A stretch of 64,000 bases of DNA from Roseovarius sp. A-2 (GTDB lineage: Bacteria > Pseudomonadota > Alphaproteobacteria > Rhodobacterales > Rhodobacteraceae): positions 62,001 through 126,000 of the forward strand of contig NZ_BDIY01000010.1 of the NCBI RefSeq assembly GCF_002072155.1. The letters are read 5' to 3'. Below, piece after piece: positions 1 through 8,235 of this stretch. The notes beneath the pieces are model-generated. The model saw only the letters and a program-made list of their open reading frames with translations. It was not told the origin of the DNA and searched no databases. The translations under genes and the position numbers were made by a program. Each line of letters starts with the position of its first letter. The stretch's first letter is position 1.

Positions 1-1121
1 TTGCCCCGCTGGATCCTGAAAGCCGCGCTCTGCGCGAGGCCAAGATACGCAGGCACGCCGAGGGGTATCGGCAGCTGGCACAACTTGCCGGGATGGGCCT
101 GGAGGCCGACACCCCTCCGGATGGATGGATGGGGCGCATCGCGGAGGGCGCAGAGCTTGCCGCCACCAACTTGATGAAAGGAATGCCGGTGAAAGAAGGG
201 TTTGCCGAAGGGGTTGATATCGCCGCTGCCGGAGCGGATGTGATCGGTCGTCTGATCGCCGCCCGTGAGACATTGCAGGCGGAAGCCGACACCGCCTGGA
301 GCGCCATTCAGGACATGGCGCCCGGTGCCGAAAAGGTCGAACTGGAACAGCTCTTTGCCGGGCAGGCCCGCGAGATGGGCACGCTTCTGGGCCGCGACTT
401 TCTTGCGGATCATTCTTCACCGGTGTCGCCGGAGCGCGATCCCTACAGTGTGCAGGGGATTGCGGGGCTGGCTGCACGGGCAGCAGAGGAGGGCAATCCC
501 CTCGTCGCTGAGGCCGGTGCTGCACTGGGTCGTTTCCGAGCGGAATTGGCGCAGGTTCTGGCACCGATGGAGGCACGGCTCGAGGAGGCGGGCAGCAGCG
601 TCGAAGAAGTTGCTGCCCGCTTCACCGCACCCCATCGCAGCGAGGCGCAACTCGAAGCGTCACGCCCAGTGGACGCACAGGAGCTCTCGGACTGGCTTGG
701 GCTCGAACGCGACCTGCAGGCGCGCGCGCGTGATGTTTTTGCGGGGCTGCACATGGATCGTGATCTTTTGGCGGATCTGGCGCGTCAGGACATTCTCGAC
801 GCGGGGCAGGGCAGCCGCCTTGCCGACATCGCCACGCTGAACAAGCTGATCTCCGACGTGCGGCATGACCTGCGCGACGGGGATATGGATCAGCTGGCAG
901 CGGGCCGGATCGATCCGCTCATGGACCGTATCGAAGATCCCGGTCTGCGACAAGCCGTGTTCTCGGAGCTAAAGCTCATCGCCGCGGTGGATGCGGGTGA
1001 TGACATTGCCGGCCGCGACAGCGAACCCGCCGCCACCTATCGGACCCGGATCGAGGCTTTCGAGCGCGCCGAGGAACGGGGGCGCGACCGGGACGATACC
1101 AGTGGCGATTACGGCCTCTAG
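1..1121 (+). CDS. C-terminal part of probable conjugal relaxase/mobilization protein (5' end outside window)
   Basis: The reading frame is open from base 3, so the gene begins before the window. The visible part is Glu/Ala/Arg-rich and probably helical, with no catalytic motif, no membrane segment and no signal peptide. It ends 12 bases before virD4 on the same strand, the usual place for a VirD2/TraA-type relaxase, whose poorly conserved C-terminal tail carries the translocation signal. The relaxase call is therefore from position and composition only; the catalytic Tyr and His triad would lie upstream. It could also be another accessory mobilization protein. Confidence 0.5.
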   Translation, partial: APLDPESRALREAKIRRHAEGYRQLAQLAGMGLEADTPPDGWMGRIAEGAELAATNLMKGMPVKEGFAEGVDIAAAGADVIGRLIAARETLQAEADTAWSAIQDMAPGAEKVELEQLFAGQAREMGTLLGRDFLADHSSPVSPERDPYSVQGIAGLAARAAEEGNPLVAEAGAALGRFRAELAQVLAPMEARLEEAGSSVEEVAARFTAPHRSEAQLEASRPVDAQELSDWLGLERDLQARARDVFAGLHMDRDLLADLARQDILDAGQGSRLADIATLNKLISDVRHDLRDGDMDQLAAGRIDPLMDRIEDPGLRQAVFSELKLIAAVDAGDDIAGRDSEPAATYRTRIEAFERAEERGRDRDDTSGDYGL

Positions 1122-1133
1122 AGGATTCAAAAC

Positions 1134-3071
1134 ATGCTGCATGCAATGGAAAGCCGTTGGCGGTATCCGATTGCCATCCTGCTCGGTCTCGGTGTCGGCA
1201 CCTGGATCGGGGCCGCGATCGCCACGCTTTATCTGATGGCGCGATTTGGCGAAGACCTGGGAGGGTTCGATATTTTCGAACTTTGGCTGCTCAATCTGTC
1301 TGATCAACGGATCAAGGCAAACCCTGCGGTGGAACATACTGCGTGGCTCATCACTGCACTTCCTGCCCTGCTTCTGGCGGCGACAGGAGCGACATCTGTT
1401 CATCGCGGGTCGCTCACCGATTATGATGATGCGCATTTCCAGTCGCGTCCCGAGCTCCGCCGCAACCGTATGTCGGCATCTCTTTCCCAGAACGGCTTTC
1501 TGTTCGGCAAGCTCGGGTCACCCGCGTCCCGCGCGCCTTTCGTGTCGGCCACGCCAGATCGCTTCCCACACGCAATGATGATCGCGCCAACGGGCCGGGG
1601 CAAAGGGGTAGGCTTCGTTTTGCCGAACCTTTTGCATTTCCAGGGCAGTGCCGTGATCCTCGACGTCAAGGGCGAGAATTTCGAGAAGACATCCATCCAC
1701 CGCCAAAAGGCGCTGAACAATCAGGTCTGGTATTTTTCGCCCTATGACTACGTTCAGCCCGAGGGTAAGAACGGGCCCGTCCTGACCCGCACGCACCGGT
1801 TCAATCCTCTCCAGCGCATTGCCGATCTGCCCAGCCCCGAGCAGCAATACACCGCCGTCAACACCATGGCGGACTTGTTCCTCATCGTCGAAAGCGTGAA
1901 CGCGCAGAGCTTTTTCCAGGCCGGACGCAGCCTGTTCGTGGCGTCTTGCCTCTATGCCATCGAGACCGGAAAGCCGACGATCGGTGAGGCGCTGCGGATC
2001 ATGACTGGCGGCGGCAATAAAAAGGAATTCTACAAACGGGCCGCGATGCAGACCGCAAACCCGGTGGTGGCAGAGATTTTCCTGAGCATGGCCGACGAAG
2101 TGGACAAGATTCTCGATTCCTATGTCAGTGTGATCCGCGGGGCCGGATTGGAGCTCTGGCTCGATCCGGCGGTGGACCGGGCGACCCAGGCAAGCGATTT
2201 CGATTTCGGGACGTTCCGACGAGAACCACAGTCGCTCTATATTGTCGTGCAGCCGGAGCACCTGAAAACCCTCGCCCCATTGATCCGGCTCCTGTTCGCC
2301 GACGCGATCGCAAGTTTGCAGCGCGCGCATCCCGGAGCGGACGAGCCACATCCCGTCATGTTCCTGATGGATGAATTCGACCAACTGGGAAAGCAACCCC
2401 TGGTCCTGCAAAGCATCAAGACGATCCGCTCTTATGGCGGGCGGCTCTTTATTATTTCGCAGTCTATCCCCGGTCTTGAGGGCATCTACGGCGAAACCGA
2501 CCGCCGCGCGCTCCAAGCCGGTGCGGGTGTCCAGATTTACATGACCCCCCAGGATGATCGCACCGCCGACGTGCTGTCCGTAGCCCTCGGCAAACACACG
2601 ATCGTGGGCAAGACCAGATCACAGGCAACGGTGCGCAAGCTCTCGGAGAGCGCAAATGTCAGCCGCCGCTCGGAAGAACGGGCGTTGGTATCTCCCGCTG
2701 AATTGCTGCGTTTCCCGCTCGACAAGGTCCTTGTCCTGCCCGAGGGGCAATATCCCATCAAGGCGGATCACATCCGTTACTATGCGGACCGGCATTTTGC
2801 GGAGATCGACAAAGCACGGCAGGGGCATGCCTTGCCCTATCCTCCTGCTGCTGCGCCAGTCTCGAGCAGGCCGAAGAAAATCACACTCGAGCAACCAGAG
2901 CCAGCAGCACCCGCGGCGATCTCCATGGGCGACAAGGAATTTGAGACTGCGGTGCAGACCTATGCAGGCGCGCTGCGGGGATATGCGGAGATGGCAAAGG
3001 CGCGGCCAAAGAAAACACGATCTGGTAGTCGGTTTCGGGCTCTTAATTTGGTGGAGGCCAGGTCTTCGTAA
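1134..3071 (+). CDS. virD4: Type IV coupling protein VirD4/TraG
   Basis: This inner-membrane ATPase docks the relaxase-DNA complex onto the VirB channel. Two hydrophobic segments lie at residues about 12-35 and 70-87, then a TraG/VirD4 ATPase domain. The Walker A motif APTGRGKGVG is at 151-160 and a Walker B motif FLMDEFDQLGK is near 410. The length of 645 residues suits the family. The ATG at 1134 follows an AGAGGA Shine-Dalgarno sequence. It directly follows the relaxase-like gene but is separated from the oppositely oriented virB operon by the HXS block, so the transfer genes are split into two units. Confidence 0.95.
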   Translation: MLHAMESRWRYPIAILLGLGVGTWIGAAIATLYLMARFGEDLGGFDIFELWLLNLSDQRIKANPAVEHTAWLITALPALLLAATGATSVHRGSLTDYDDAHFQSRPELRRNRMSASLSQNGFLFGKLGSPASRAPFVSATPDRFPHAMMIAPTGRGKGVGFVLPNLLHFQGSAVILDVKGENFEKTSIHRQKALNNQVWYFSPYDYVQPEGKNGPVLTRTHRFNPLQRIADLPSPEQQYTAVNTMADLFLIVESVNAQSFFQAGRSLFVASCLYAIETGKPTIGEALRIMTGGGNKKEFYKRAAMQTANPVVAEIFLSMADEVDKILDSYVSVIRGAGLELWLDPAVDRATQASDFDFGTFRREPQSLYIVVQPEHLKTLAPLIRLLFADAIASLQRAHPGADEPHPVMFLMDEFDQLGKQPLVLQSIKTIRSYGGRLFIISQSIPGLEGIYGETDRRALQAGAGVQIYMTPQDDRTADVLSVALGKHTIVGKTRSQATVRKLSESANVSRRSEERALVSPAELLRFPLDKVLVLPEGQYPIKADHIRYYADRHFAEIDKARQGHALPYPPAAAPVSSRPKKITLEQPEPAAPAAISMGDKEFETAVQTYAGALRGYAEMAKARPKKTRSGSRFRALNLVEARSS

Positions 3072-3385
3072 GCCCATCAATGCTATGTCTGGCAATTTTC
3101 TGGCTGCCTAGAACGCAATGCAATCCGTTCATCAAGGCTGCCTCCCGCCCTATGCTCGATTGGCTCTAAGCTCTGCAGCAGAAAATGATCACCCTCCAGT
3201 AGCCAACTTTTTTGTGGTTGAAAAGGCATGCTCGGGACCGCCCCGCTACCGGTGCCGGGCAGGGTCGAATTCGGGGTGGTTCACGACATAACAATCCACA
3301 CCCTTTCGCCAGGTCTTGAATAGCACGGCAATGTGAGTGCAAGGTAGCTGGAAACAAATTTTCAGCAGATACGAGGGCAGCAGCC
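3072..3385. other. Intergenic region upstream of the HXS operon
   Basis: This 314-base stretch between virD4 and hxsD shows no convincing coding frame. It should hold the promoter of the HXS operon, because every downstream gene up to 9809 overlaps its neighbour or nearly touches it. I could not pick a clear -35/-10 pair. Confidence 0.4.
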
Positions 3386-3643
3386 GTGTCACCGAAGACC
3401 CTTGCAAATATTTCAGTATCGCCTGAATTCCATGAGTTCATCCCCGCTGCGATAATGCGTCTGAAATATATCTTTCCAGATATTGCCATCGAGACAACGG
3501 AAAATGGTATTAAACTCACCGGAACAAATGAGATTGACGAACTGCGGCTCGAACGTGAAGTCATCTATCATATCTATCGCGAGAAAATCTTTCAGCAGAC
3601 GCTGCCAATGCGGCGCGATCTTTATCAGATGTTGGCCATGTAA
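3386..3643 (+). CDS. hxsD: His-Xaa-Ser system protein HxsD
   Basis: This 85-residue protein has no signal peptide and no cysteine. It matches the small HxsD component in size and position: first in the operon, immediately before HxsB. The middle reads as a short beta-rich segment (residues about 25-47), followed by a charged helix containing RLEREVIYHIYREKIF. Its stop codon overlaps the hxsB start (taATG), which implies translational coupling. HxsD function is unknown; by analogy with other radical SAM peptide systems it might help present the substrate, but that is inference. Confidence 0.75.
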   Translation: MSPKTLANISVSPEFHEFIPAAIMRLKYIFPDIAIETTENGIKLTGTNEIDELRLEREVIYHIYREKIFQQTLPMRRDLYQMLAM

Positions 3644-5052
3644 TGCAGGTATGGCCGCTGCGATTTCGTGAACTTCCTGATCGGAGCATCTTCATGGCCG
3701 ATGACACAGGCAGTTACTTTCTGGCAGACAGGGCTTTTGTTGATCGCTACGCCCGCGACGAACTCAATCGGTTCGATGCTGATTTTCTTTCGCAGCGGGG
3801 GCATACCTTTCAGAAAACCGGTGATCTCGCCCACACGGCATTTCTAACGAGGTGGGCGCAGCGCCAGCATATCGGTGGTGGGTCGGCATATGTCATCCTG
3901 ATCCCGACGCTGCGATGTGATCTGAAATGCTCCTATTGCCAGGTCTCTCGCGCACCAGTTGCGGCCAAGGGGTTCGACTGGGACGAGCAGACCCTCGAAA
4001 GGATACTTACTTTCCTTGATGACCTGCCGGTTGACGAGATTCAGATCGAGTTTCAGGGCGGAGAGCCCTTTCTGCGCCTTGATCTTCTGAGGGCTGTCGC
4101 AGAATACGCCAGACGGAGGTTTCGGCGGGTGCGCTTCGTGGTCTGCACCAATCTTCAGACACTTGATGCGGATATCCTCGCGTTTCTTGCGAGCGAAGAC
4201 GTTCTGATCAGCACCTCGCTGGACGGCCCTCATCAGGTTCATACTCGAAACCGGACCGGGACTTCTGAGCTGACGCAAGTGTTTCATCGAAATCTCGCTC
4301 GGGTTCTTGATCTAATCGGACCAGATCGCGTTTCCGCCCTGCCAACGATCGATATGGAGCATCCGCCGGTACCGGAGGAGCTTATATCGGCCTATGAAGA
4401 CTTTGGATTCACATCTATCTTCTTGCGACCGGTCAATTATCAGGGGTTCGCGCGCAAGAGCCATCCTTCCGCCCGAGCATCGGAAAGCTGGCCCGGCTAC
4501 TACCGGGATTTTATTGACACCCTGATCGTCCGCAACGCGCGCTCGGGAAGGGTGATGGAAGAATTTTATCTCGCGCATTGCCTGCGAAGGATTCTCGCGC
4601 CGGGTGCCGACAACCACACTGATCTGAGAAATCCCAACATTCCAACTGGCGAGAATGCCGTCATAGACTTCGACGGGCTGATCTACCCAAGCGACGAGGC
4701 TCGCATGCTCGCGCGTGTCCGGCAAGTCGATCTGTCGATCGGCAATGTCGCTGATGGGCTGGACCATGAAAAGCTCGCGTTGCTGGCGCCGAGTCACGTT
4801 AACAACTTCGATCCCGACTGCATTCACTGCCCGTATCAGCCCTTCTGCGGAACCGACCCCATAGACGATCTTTCGCGCAATGGCCGGATCGACGTGCCAA
4901 GGCATGAGAGCTGGTTCTGTCAGCGGCACCTAGCCGTGTTCGACCTTGCGATAGAACTGCTCTACAGCGGGGATCCGGCAGTCGATTTCACGTTGTGCCG
5001 CTGGCTTGGGCTTGAAACTCTCCCGGATGCCCTGAGGCCAGTCTTGTCATGA
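3643..5052 (+). CDS. hxsB: His-Xaa-Ser system radical SAM maturase HxsB
   Basis: This is a 469-residue radical SAM enzyme, predicted to cleave S-adenosylmethionine at a 4Fe-4S cluster and modify a peptide. The cluster motif CDLKCSYC begins near residue 91, followed by the QGGEP glycine-rich SAM-binding motif. A C-terminal SPASM-like cysteine region (CIHCPYQPFCG, then a late FCQRH) would bind auxiliary clusters. The N-terminal start PLRFRELPD is typical of HxsB and supports the ATG at 3643. The gene overlaps hxsC by four bases (ATGA). The substrate is probably HxsA, encoded two genes downstream, but neither the residue modified nor the product is known. Confidence 0.9.
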   Translation: MQVWPLRFRELPDRSIFMADDTGSYFLADRAFVDRYARDELNRFDADFLSQRGHTFQKTGDLAHTAFLTRWAQRQHIGGGSAYVILIPTLRCDLKCSYCQVSRAPVAAKGFDWDEQTLERILTFLDDLPVDEIQIEFQGGEPFLRLDLLRAVAEYARRRFRRVRFVVCTNLQTLDADILAFLASEDVLISTSLDGPHQVHTRNRTGTSELTQVFHRNLARVLDLIGPDRVSALPTIDMEHPPVPEELISAYEDFGFTSIFLRPVNYQGFARKSHPSARASESWPGYYRDFIDTLIVRNARSGRVMEEFYLAHCLRRILAPGADNHTDLRNPNIPTGENAVIDFDGLIYPSDEARMLARVRQVDLSIGNVADGLDHEKLALLAPSHVNNFDPDCIHCPYQPFCGTDPIDDLSRNGRIDVPRHESWFCQRHLAVFDLAIELLYSGDPAVDFTLCRWLGLETLPDALRPVLS

Positions 5053-6128
5053 TCCCATTGCGCCTCAGATCGAAATGTGACCGCTCGATTGAACCCTTCG
5101 TGGTCAGGATATCGAGCGGCGAGGGGCCAGGCGTTGACGACGCCACACTAACTTCAGAGAAACCTGGTCTCCTCAGCTACCGGGCTGAACGCGGCGATTT
5201 CCATATCCGCGACGTCGCGCCTGCACACATCGAGGGAGACGTTCTGCTCGTTGACCCACAGCGGCAGATCGCTCATCGACTGATCCGGGCGGCTTCGCAG
5301 CACAACACCTTCCTGATCACCGAGCAATGCGACCAGCTGTGCATGATGTGCTCCCAGCCTCCCAAAGCGCACCATGAGGACATGTTCACGCATTTCCGGG
5401 CGGCGGCCCGACTGGCGCCGCCGGGTGCACAGATAGGTCTCTCTGGCGGAGAGCCTTTGCTCCACAAGGAAGAGCTGTTCGGTTTCATCGACGCGGCTCT
5501 TTCAGCGCGCGAGGATCTCAGCTTTCACATTCTCACCAACGGTCAGCATTTCGATATCGGTGACCTGCCATGGCTACGCAAACATCGGAGCCGGTTGCTC
5601 TGGGGCGTCCCGATCTATTCCGATGACCCAGCCGTACACGATGAGATCGTCGGCAAGGCCGGTGCCTTTGCGCGGCTATCGGGCAACCTTGCGCTTCTGG
5701 GTCTTGCCGGCGCCAGTTTGGAGTTGCGCACGGTCGTCATGAAGCAGAACGCCGCCGGTCTTGTCGGGCTGGCGGATTTCATTTCGCGCCATCTGCCCTT
5801 CGCGACAACATGGGCCATCATGCAGATGGAACGTATCGGCTATGGCAGGATGAACTGGTGCCGTTGTTTTTTTGATAGTAGCGTGGATTTCAAGGATCTG
5901 GGTGCCGCCATCGACCTGATGCGCGCACGCCGCCAGAGCGTCATGCTCTACAACTTCCCGCTCTGTACGGTTCCCGCGGCATTTCGGGAGCACGCCGCGC
6001 AGTCGATATCCGATTGGAAACAGAAATATCTACCAGCCTGTGACACCTGCCGCATGCAGTCCCGGTGCGCCGGGTTCTTCGAATGGTATCGGGAGGAAGA
6101 CGGCTTTATGGAGATACATCCGCAATGA
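5049..6128 (+). CDS. hxsC: His-Xaa-Ser system radical SAM maturase HxsC
   Basis: This second radical SAM enzyme of the cluster has 359 residues. The CxxxCxxC cluster motif (EQCDQLCMMC) is near residue 95 and a GLSGGEP SAM-binding motif near 136. The C-terminus has further cysteines (CDTCRMQSRCAGFFEWY) that may bind an auxiliary cluster. The start overlaps hxsB and the stop overlaps hxsA (ATGA at both ends), so all are likely translated together. Paired HxsB and HxsC maturases define the HXS system; two enzymes suggest two sequential modifications of one precursor. Confidence 0.88.
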   Translation: MIPLRLRSKCDRSIEPFVVRISSGEGPGVDDATLTSEKPGLLSYRAERGDFHIRDVAPAHIEGDVLLVDPQRQIAHRLIRAASQHNTFLITEQCDQLCMMCSQPPKAHHEDMFTHFRAAARLAPPGAQIGLSGGEPLLHKEELFGFIDAALSAREDLSFHILTNGQHFDIGDLPWLRKHRSRLLWGVPIYSDDPAVHDEIVGKAGAFARLSGNLALLGLAGASLELRTVVMKQNAAGLVGLADFISRHLPFATTWAIMQMERIGYGRMNWCRCFFDSSVDFKDLGAAIDLMRARRQSVMLYNFPLCTVPAAFREHAAQSISDWKQKYLPACDTCRMQSRCAGFFEWYREEDGFMEIHPQ

Positions 6129-6652
6129 AGAGACTTGGAAAGTTTGCCATCACGCTCGCTGCGGCCGGTTATTTGCCCCAGAGCGCGCAGGCAGCAGTGG
6201 CACCCGTCCTCTTGGATCGGGGCGACGACAAGTCCAGCTCGCTGTTCCAGATTCTTCGTGGCGAGCACAAGTATACGCTCGCCGGGCACCGGTCGCATTC
6301 GAGCCACGGCTCGCATGGCAGCCATCGCTCGTCTTCAGGCGGAGGTTATTCAGGTGGTGGGACATATCGTCCGTCTGCGCCGTCCAGTAACAGCACGCCC
6401 CCTGCATCTGTGATGCCGCGCGCATCCGAGGCTCCAAAAACGCTGCCGGGCAACAGCGCAGTCTTTCTGGACATCGTTAAACGTGTTCAGACCGCGCTTT
6501 ACAGCTATGGATATTACACCGGAGCGATCGACGGTATCGTCGGCACCGGTACCAAGGCCGCAATCAGCAAGTTTCAGAAGGACTGGGGCCTGAATATCAC
6601 CGGCACGATCACACCCGAGGTTCTGAATGCGCTCAATATCGTTGCGAAGTAA
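6125..6652 (+). CDS. hxsA: His-Xaa-Ser repeat protein HxsA (probable modified substrate)
   Basis: This is a 175-residue exported protein. The N-terminal signal peptide (MKRLGKFAITLAAAGYL..) probably ends near residue 22. Five consecutive His-Xaa-Ser triplets (HRS HSS HGS HGS HRS) span residues 55-69, followed by a Gly/Ser/Tyr-rich linker. The C-terminal part from about residue 112 resembles a peptidoglycan-binding (PGB_1) domain, with the YGYYTGAIDGIVGTGTKAAI pattern. The triplets are the likely target of HxsB and HxsC, and the PGB domain would hold the product at the cell wall. The start overlaps the hxsC stop. The chemistry on His/Ser is unknown. Confidence 0.92.
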   Translation: MKRLGKFAITLAAAGYLPQSAQAAVAPVLLDRGDDKSSSLFQILRGEHKYTLAGHRSHSSHGSHGSHRSSSGGGYSGGGTYRPSAPSSNSTPPASVMPRASEAPKTLPGNSAVFLDIVKRVQTALYSYGYYTGAIDGIVGTGTKAAISKFQKDWGLNITGTITPEVLNALNIVAK

Positions 6653-7025
6653 GCTGGCCAAATTTTTACTGGTCTTTGCGGGGGGTGTATTGGTCGGACA
6701 AATCGCCCCGCCGGTCTGGAAATGGGCGGTGATTTCCCTAGCCCAATCTTCCTATCAAGAGGCGACCTATCGTTGTGACCGCTCTATGCGTGCACATCTT
6801 CTGGCTAAACAGAAGGTCGAAGCCAATCCGTCCGAGCAAACCGTTAGGGCCCTTGAGGCAAGCGAGATTGCCCTGATCGATTGCCAGGATTACGATCTAT
6901 TCCGGAAGCGCTTGATCCTTTTCGGGCTCGACGAAAATGCCCTGGGATACATGGCGCTCAAGGCCATTGAGGCGAAGGCCAAAGATTTGCAGGAAGTGAT
7001 CGAGATCCATGAAATCGGTTATTAG
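6627..7025 (+). CDS. HXS-linked small membrane-anchored protein
   Basis: This 132-residue protein has an N-terminal hydrophobic segment (residues about 9-28) that should anchor it in the inner membrane with the rest in the periplasm. The remainder is helical and carries two cysteines (CDRS and DCQD). The gene overlaps hxsA by 26 bases and the next gene by 17. That overlap ties it to the HXS operon, but I do not recognise a family fold. It may be an adaptor between HxsA and the di-heme proteins. Confidence 0.7.
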   Translation: MRSISLRSKLAKFLLVFAGGVLVGQIAPPVWKWAVISLAQSSYQEATYRCDRSMRAHLLAKQKVEANPSEQTVRALEASEIALIDCQDYDLFRKRLILFGLDENALGYMALKAIEAKAKDLQEVIEIHEIGY

Positions 7026-8235
7026 ACTTCTATTCGCACTGGCTATCTTCTGCGCCGCCCCGGCAGTCGCGGAGACCATGCGGGAAGCCGTTCTGCGTCA
7101 GGCGGCTCTTGACAACGGGCTGCGCCCCGCTGAAGAACTCTGGCCAGAATTCGAACCTGATAAGGCGGTGGCCGGAAAGCTCCTATTCGAAAGCGAACTA
7201 CTCTCACTCACCCGCAATGTCTCCTGCCGCAACTGCCATCTTGACGAATTCGGATCCGCGGACGGTTTGCCGCTCGGCCATGGTGCCGGCGGCGTCGGCA
7301 CCGGTATTGAGCGAATGAAGAGCCCGGCCGGAGTTCTCTCCCGCAATGCGCTGGCGCTCTGGGGACGCGGCGGAGTGGGCTTCGATGTCTTCTTCTGGGA
7401 TGGCCGCGTCGATGCAAGTTCGGGCTCTGTGCTGAGCCAGTTCGGCGCGATGGTTCCTTCCAGCGACCCGCTGGTGGTGGCCGCCCATTTGCCGACGGTG
7501 GAGTTCCGCGAGATGATCGGCGAAAGCGATGAAACCGAATGGCTGCGTCAGGGAAATGTCACTGCGGCGGCACAGGTTCACCAGGAGATCGCCGGACGCA
7601 TCATAGCCACGCCTGAGATCGCCGATTCGATGGCGGAGGCTTTCGATCTCGATGTCGCGGAGCTGACCTACCTGCAGATCGCCGAAGCCATTGCCGCCTT
7701 CATTCGCTCCGAATTCCGGCTGCGTGACACGAAACTGCATCGGTTCGTGTTCGGCGGCCAGGAACTGACCGGTCAGGAATTGGCCGGGGGACTGCTCTTT
7801 TATGGGCGGGGGCAGTGTTCCTCTTGTCATTCAGGGCCTTATTTCTCGGACTTCGGATTCCATGCGATCCCCTTCGCCCAGTTCGGCTTTGGTTTCAATG
7901 GCTTCGGGATCGATTACGGGCGGTATAATTTCACCCAGGACCCTCAAGATCGTTACGCTTTCAGAACGCCGCCCCTCTTCAATGTCACGAAGACTGCGCC
8001 ATTTTCCCACTCAGGGGTGGAACCGGATCTGGCCGGGGCCATCCGAGCCCATGTGGATCCCCTTGCGAAGATCGATACTAGCAAGCTCTCGCCACTCGAG
8101 CGGGCAGAGATATACCAGAAGATTGCGCGATGGTCGCAGGAACCGAGTTATGCCGTCGAGCTAAACGAGCGGGATATCTTGGACCTCGTGGCGTTTCTGT
8201 CGACGCTCGAGTTCGATCCCGAGGCAGAGCAGTGA
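7009..8235 (+). CDS. MauG-like di-heme cytochrome c peroxidase family protein 1
   Basis: This 408-residue periplasmic protein has a cleavable signal peptide (MKSVIRLLFALAIFCAAPAVAE) and two c-type heme sites: CRNCH at residues 73-77 and CSSCH near 270. That layout fits bacterial di-heme cytochrome c peroxidases and MauG. MauG completes oxidation of a peptide-bound tryptophan in methylamine dehydrogenase, so a role in oxidising a radical-SAM-modified HxsA is a reasonable inference. The FRTPPLFNVTKTAPFSH segment is typical of the family's second heme domain. It overlaps the preceding small gene and the next gene. Confidence 0.88.
   Translation: MKSVIRLLFALAIFCAAPAVAETMREAVLRQAALDNGLRPAEELWPEFEPDKAVAGKLLFESELLSLTRNVSCRNCHLDEFGSADGLPLGHGAGGVGTGIERMKSPAGVLSRNALALWGRGGVGFDVFFWDGRVDASSGSVLSQFGAMVPSSDPLVVAAHLPTVEFREMIGESDETEWLRQGNVTAAAQVHQEIAGRIIATPEIADSMAEAFDLDVAELTYLQIAEAIAAFIRSEFRLRDTKLHRFVFGGQELTGQELAGGLLFYGRGQCSSCHSGPYFSDFGFHAIPFAQFGFGFNGFGIDYGRYNFTQDPQDRYAFRTPPLFNVTKTAPFSHSGVEPDLAGAIRAHVDPLAKIDTSKLSPLERAEIYQKIARWSQEPSYAVELNERDILDLVAFLSTLEFDPEAEQ

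Noticed and set aside
1518..2597. A 359-codon frame on the - strand opposite virD4
   Set aside because: It lies fully across the well-supported virD4 gene and has no domain; long antisense frames are common in GC-rich DNA.
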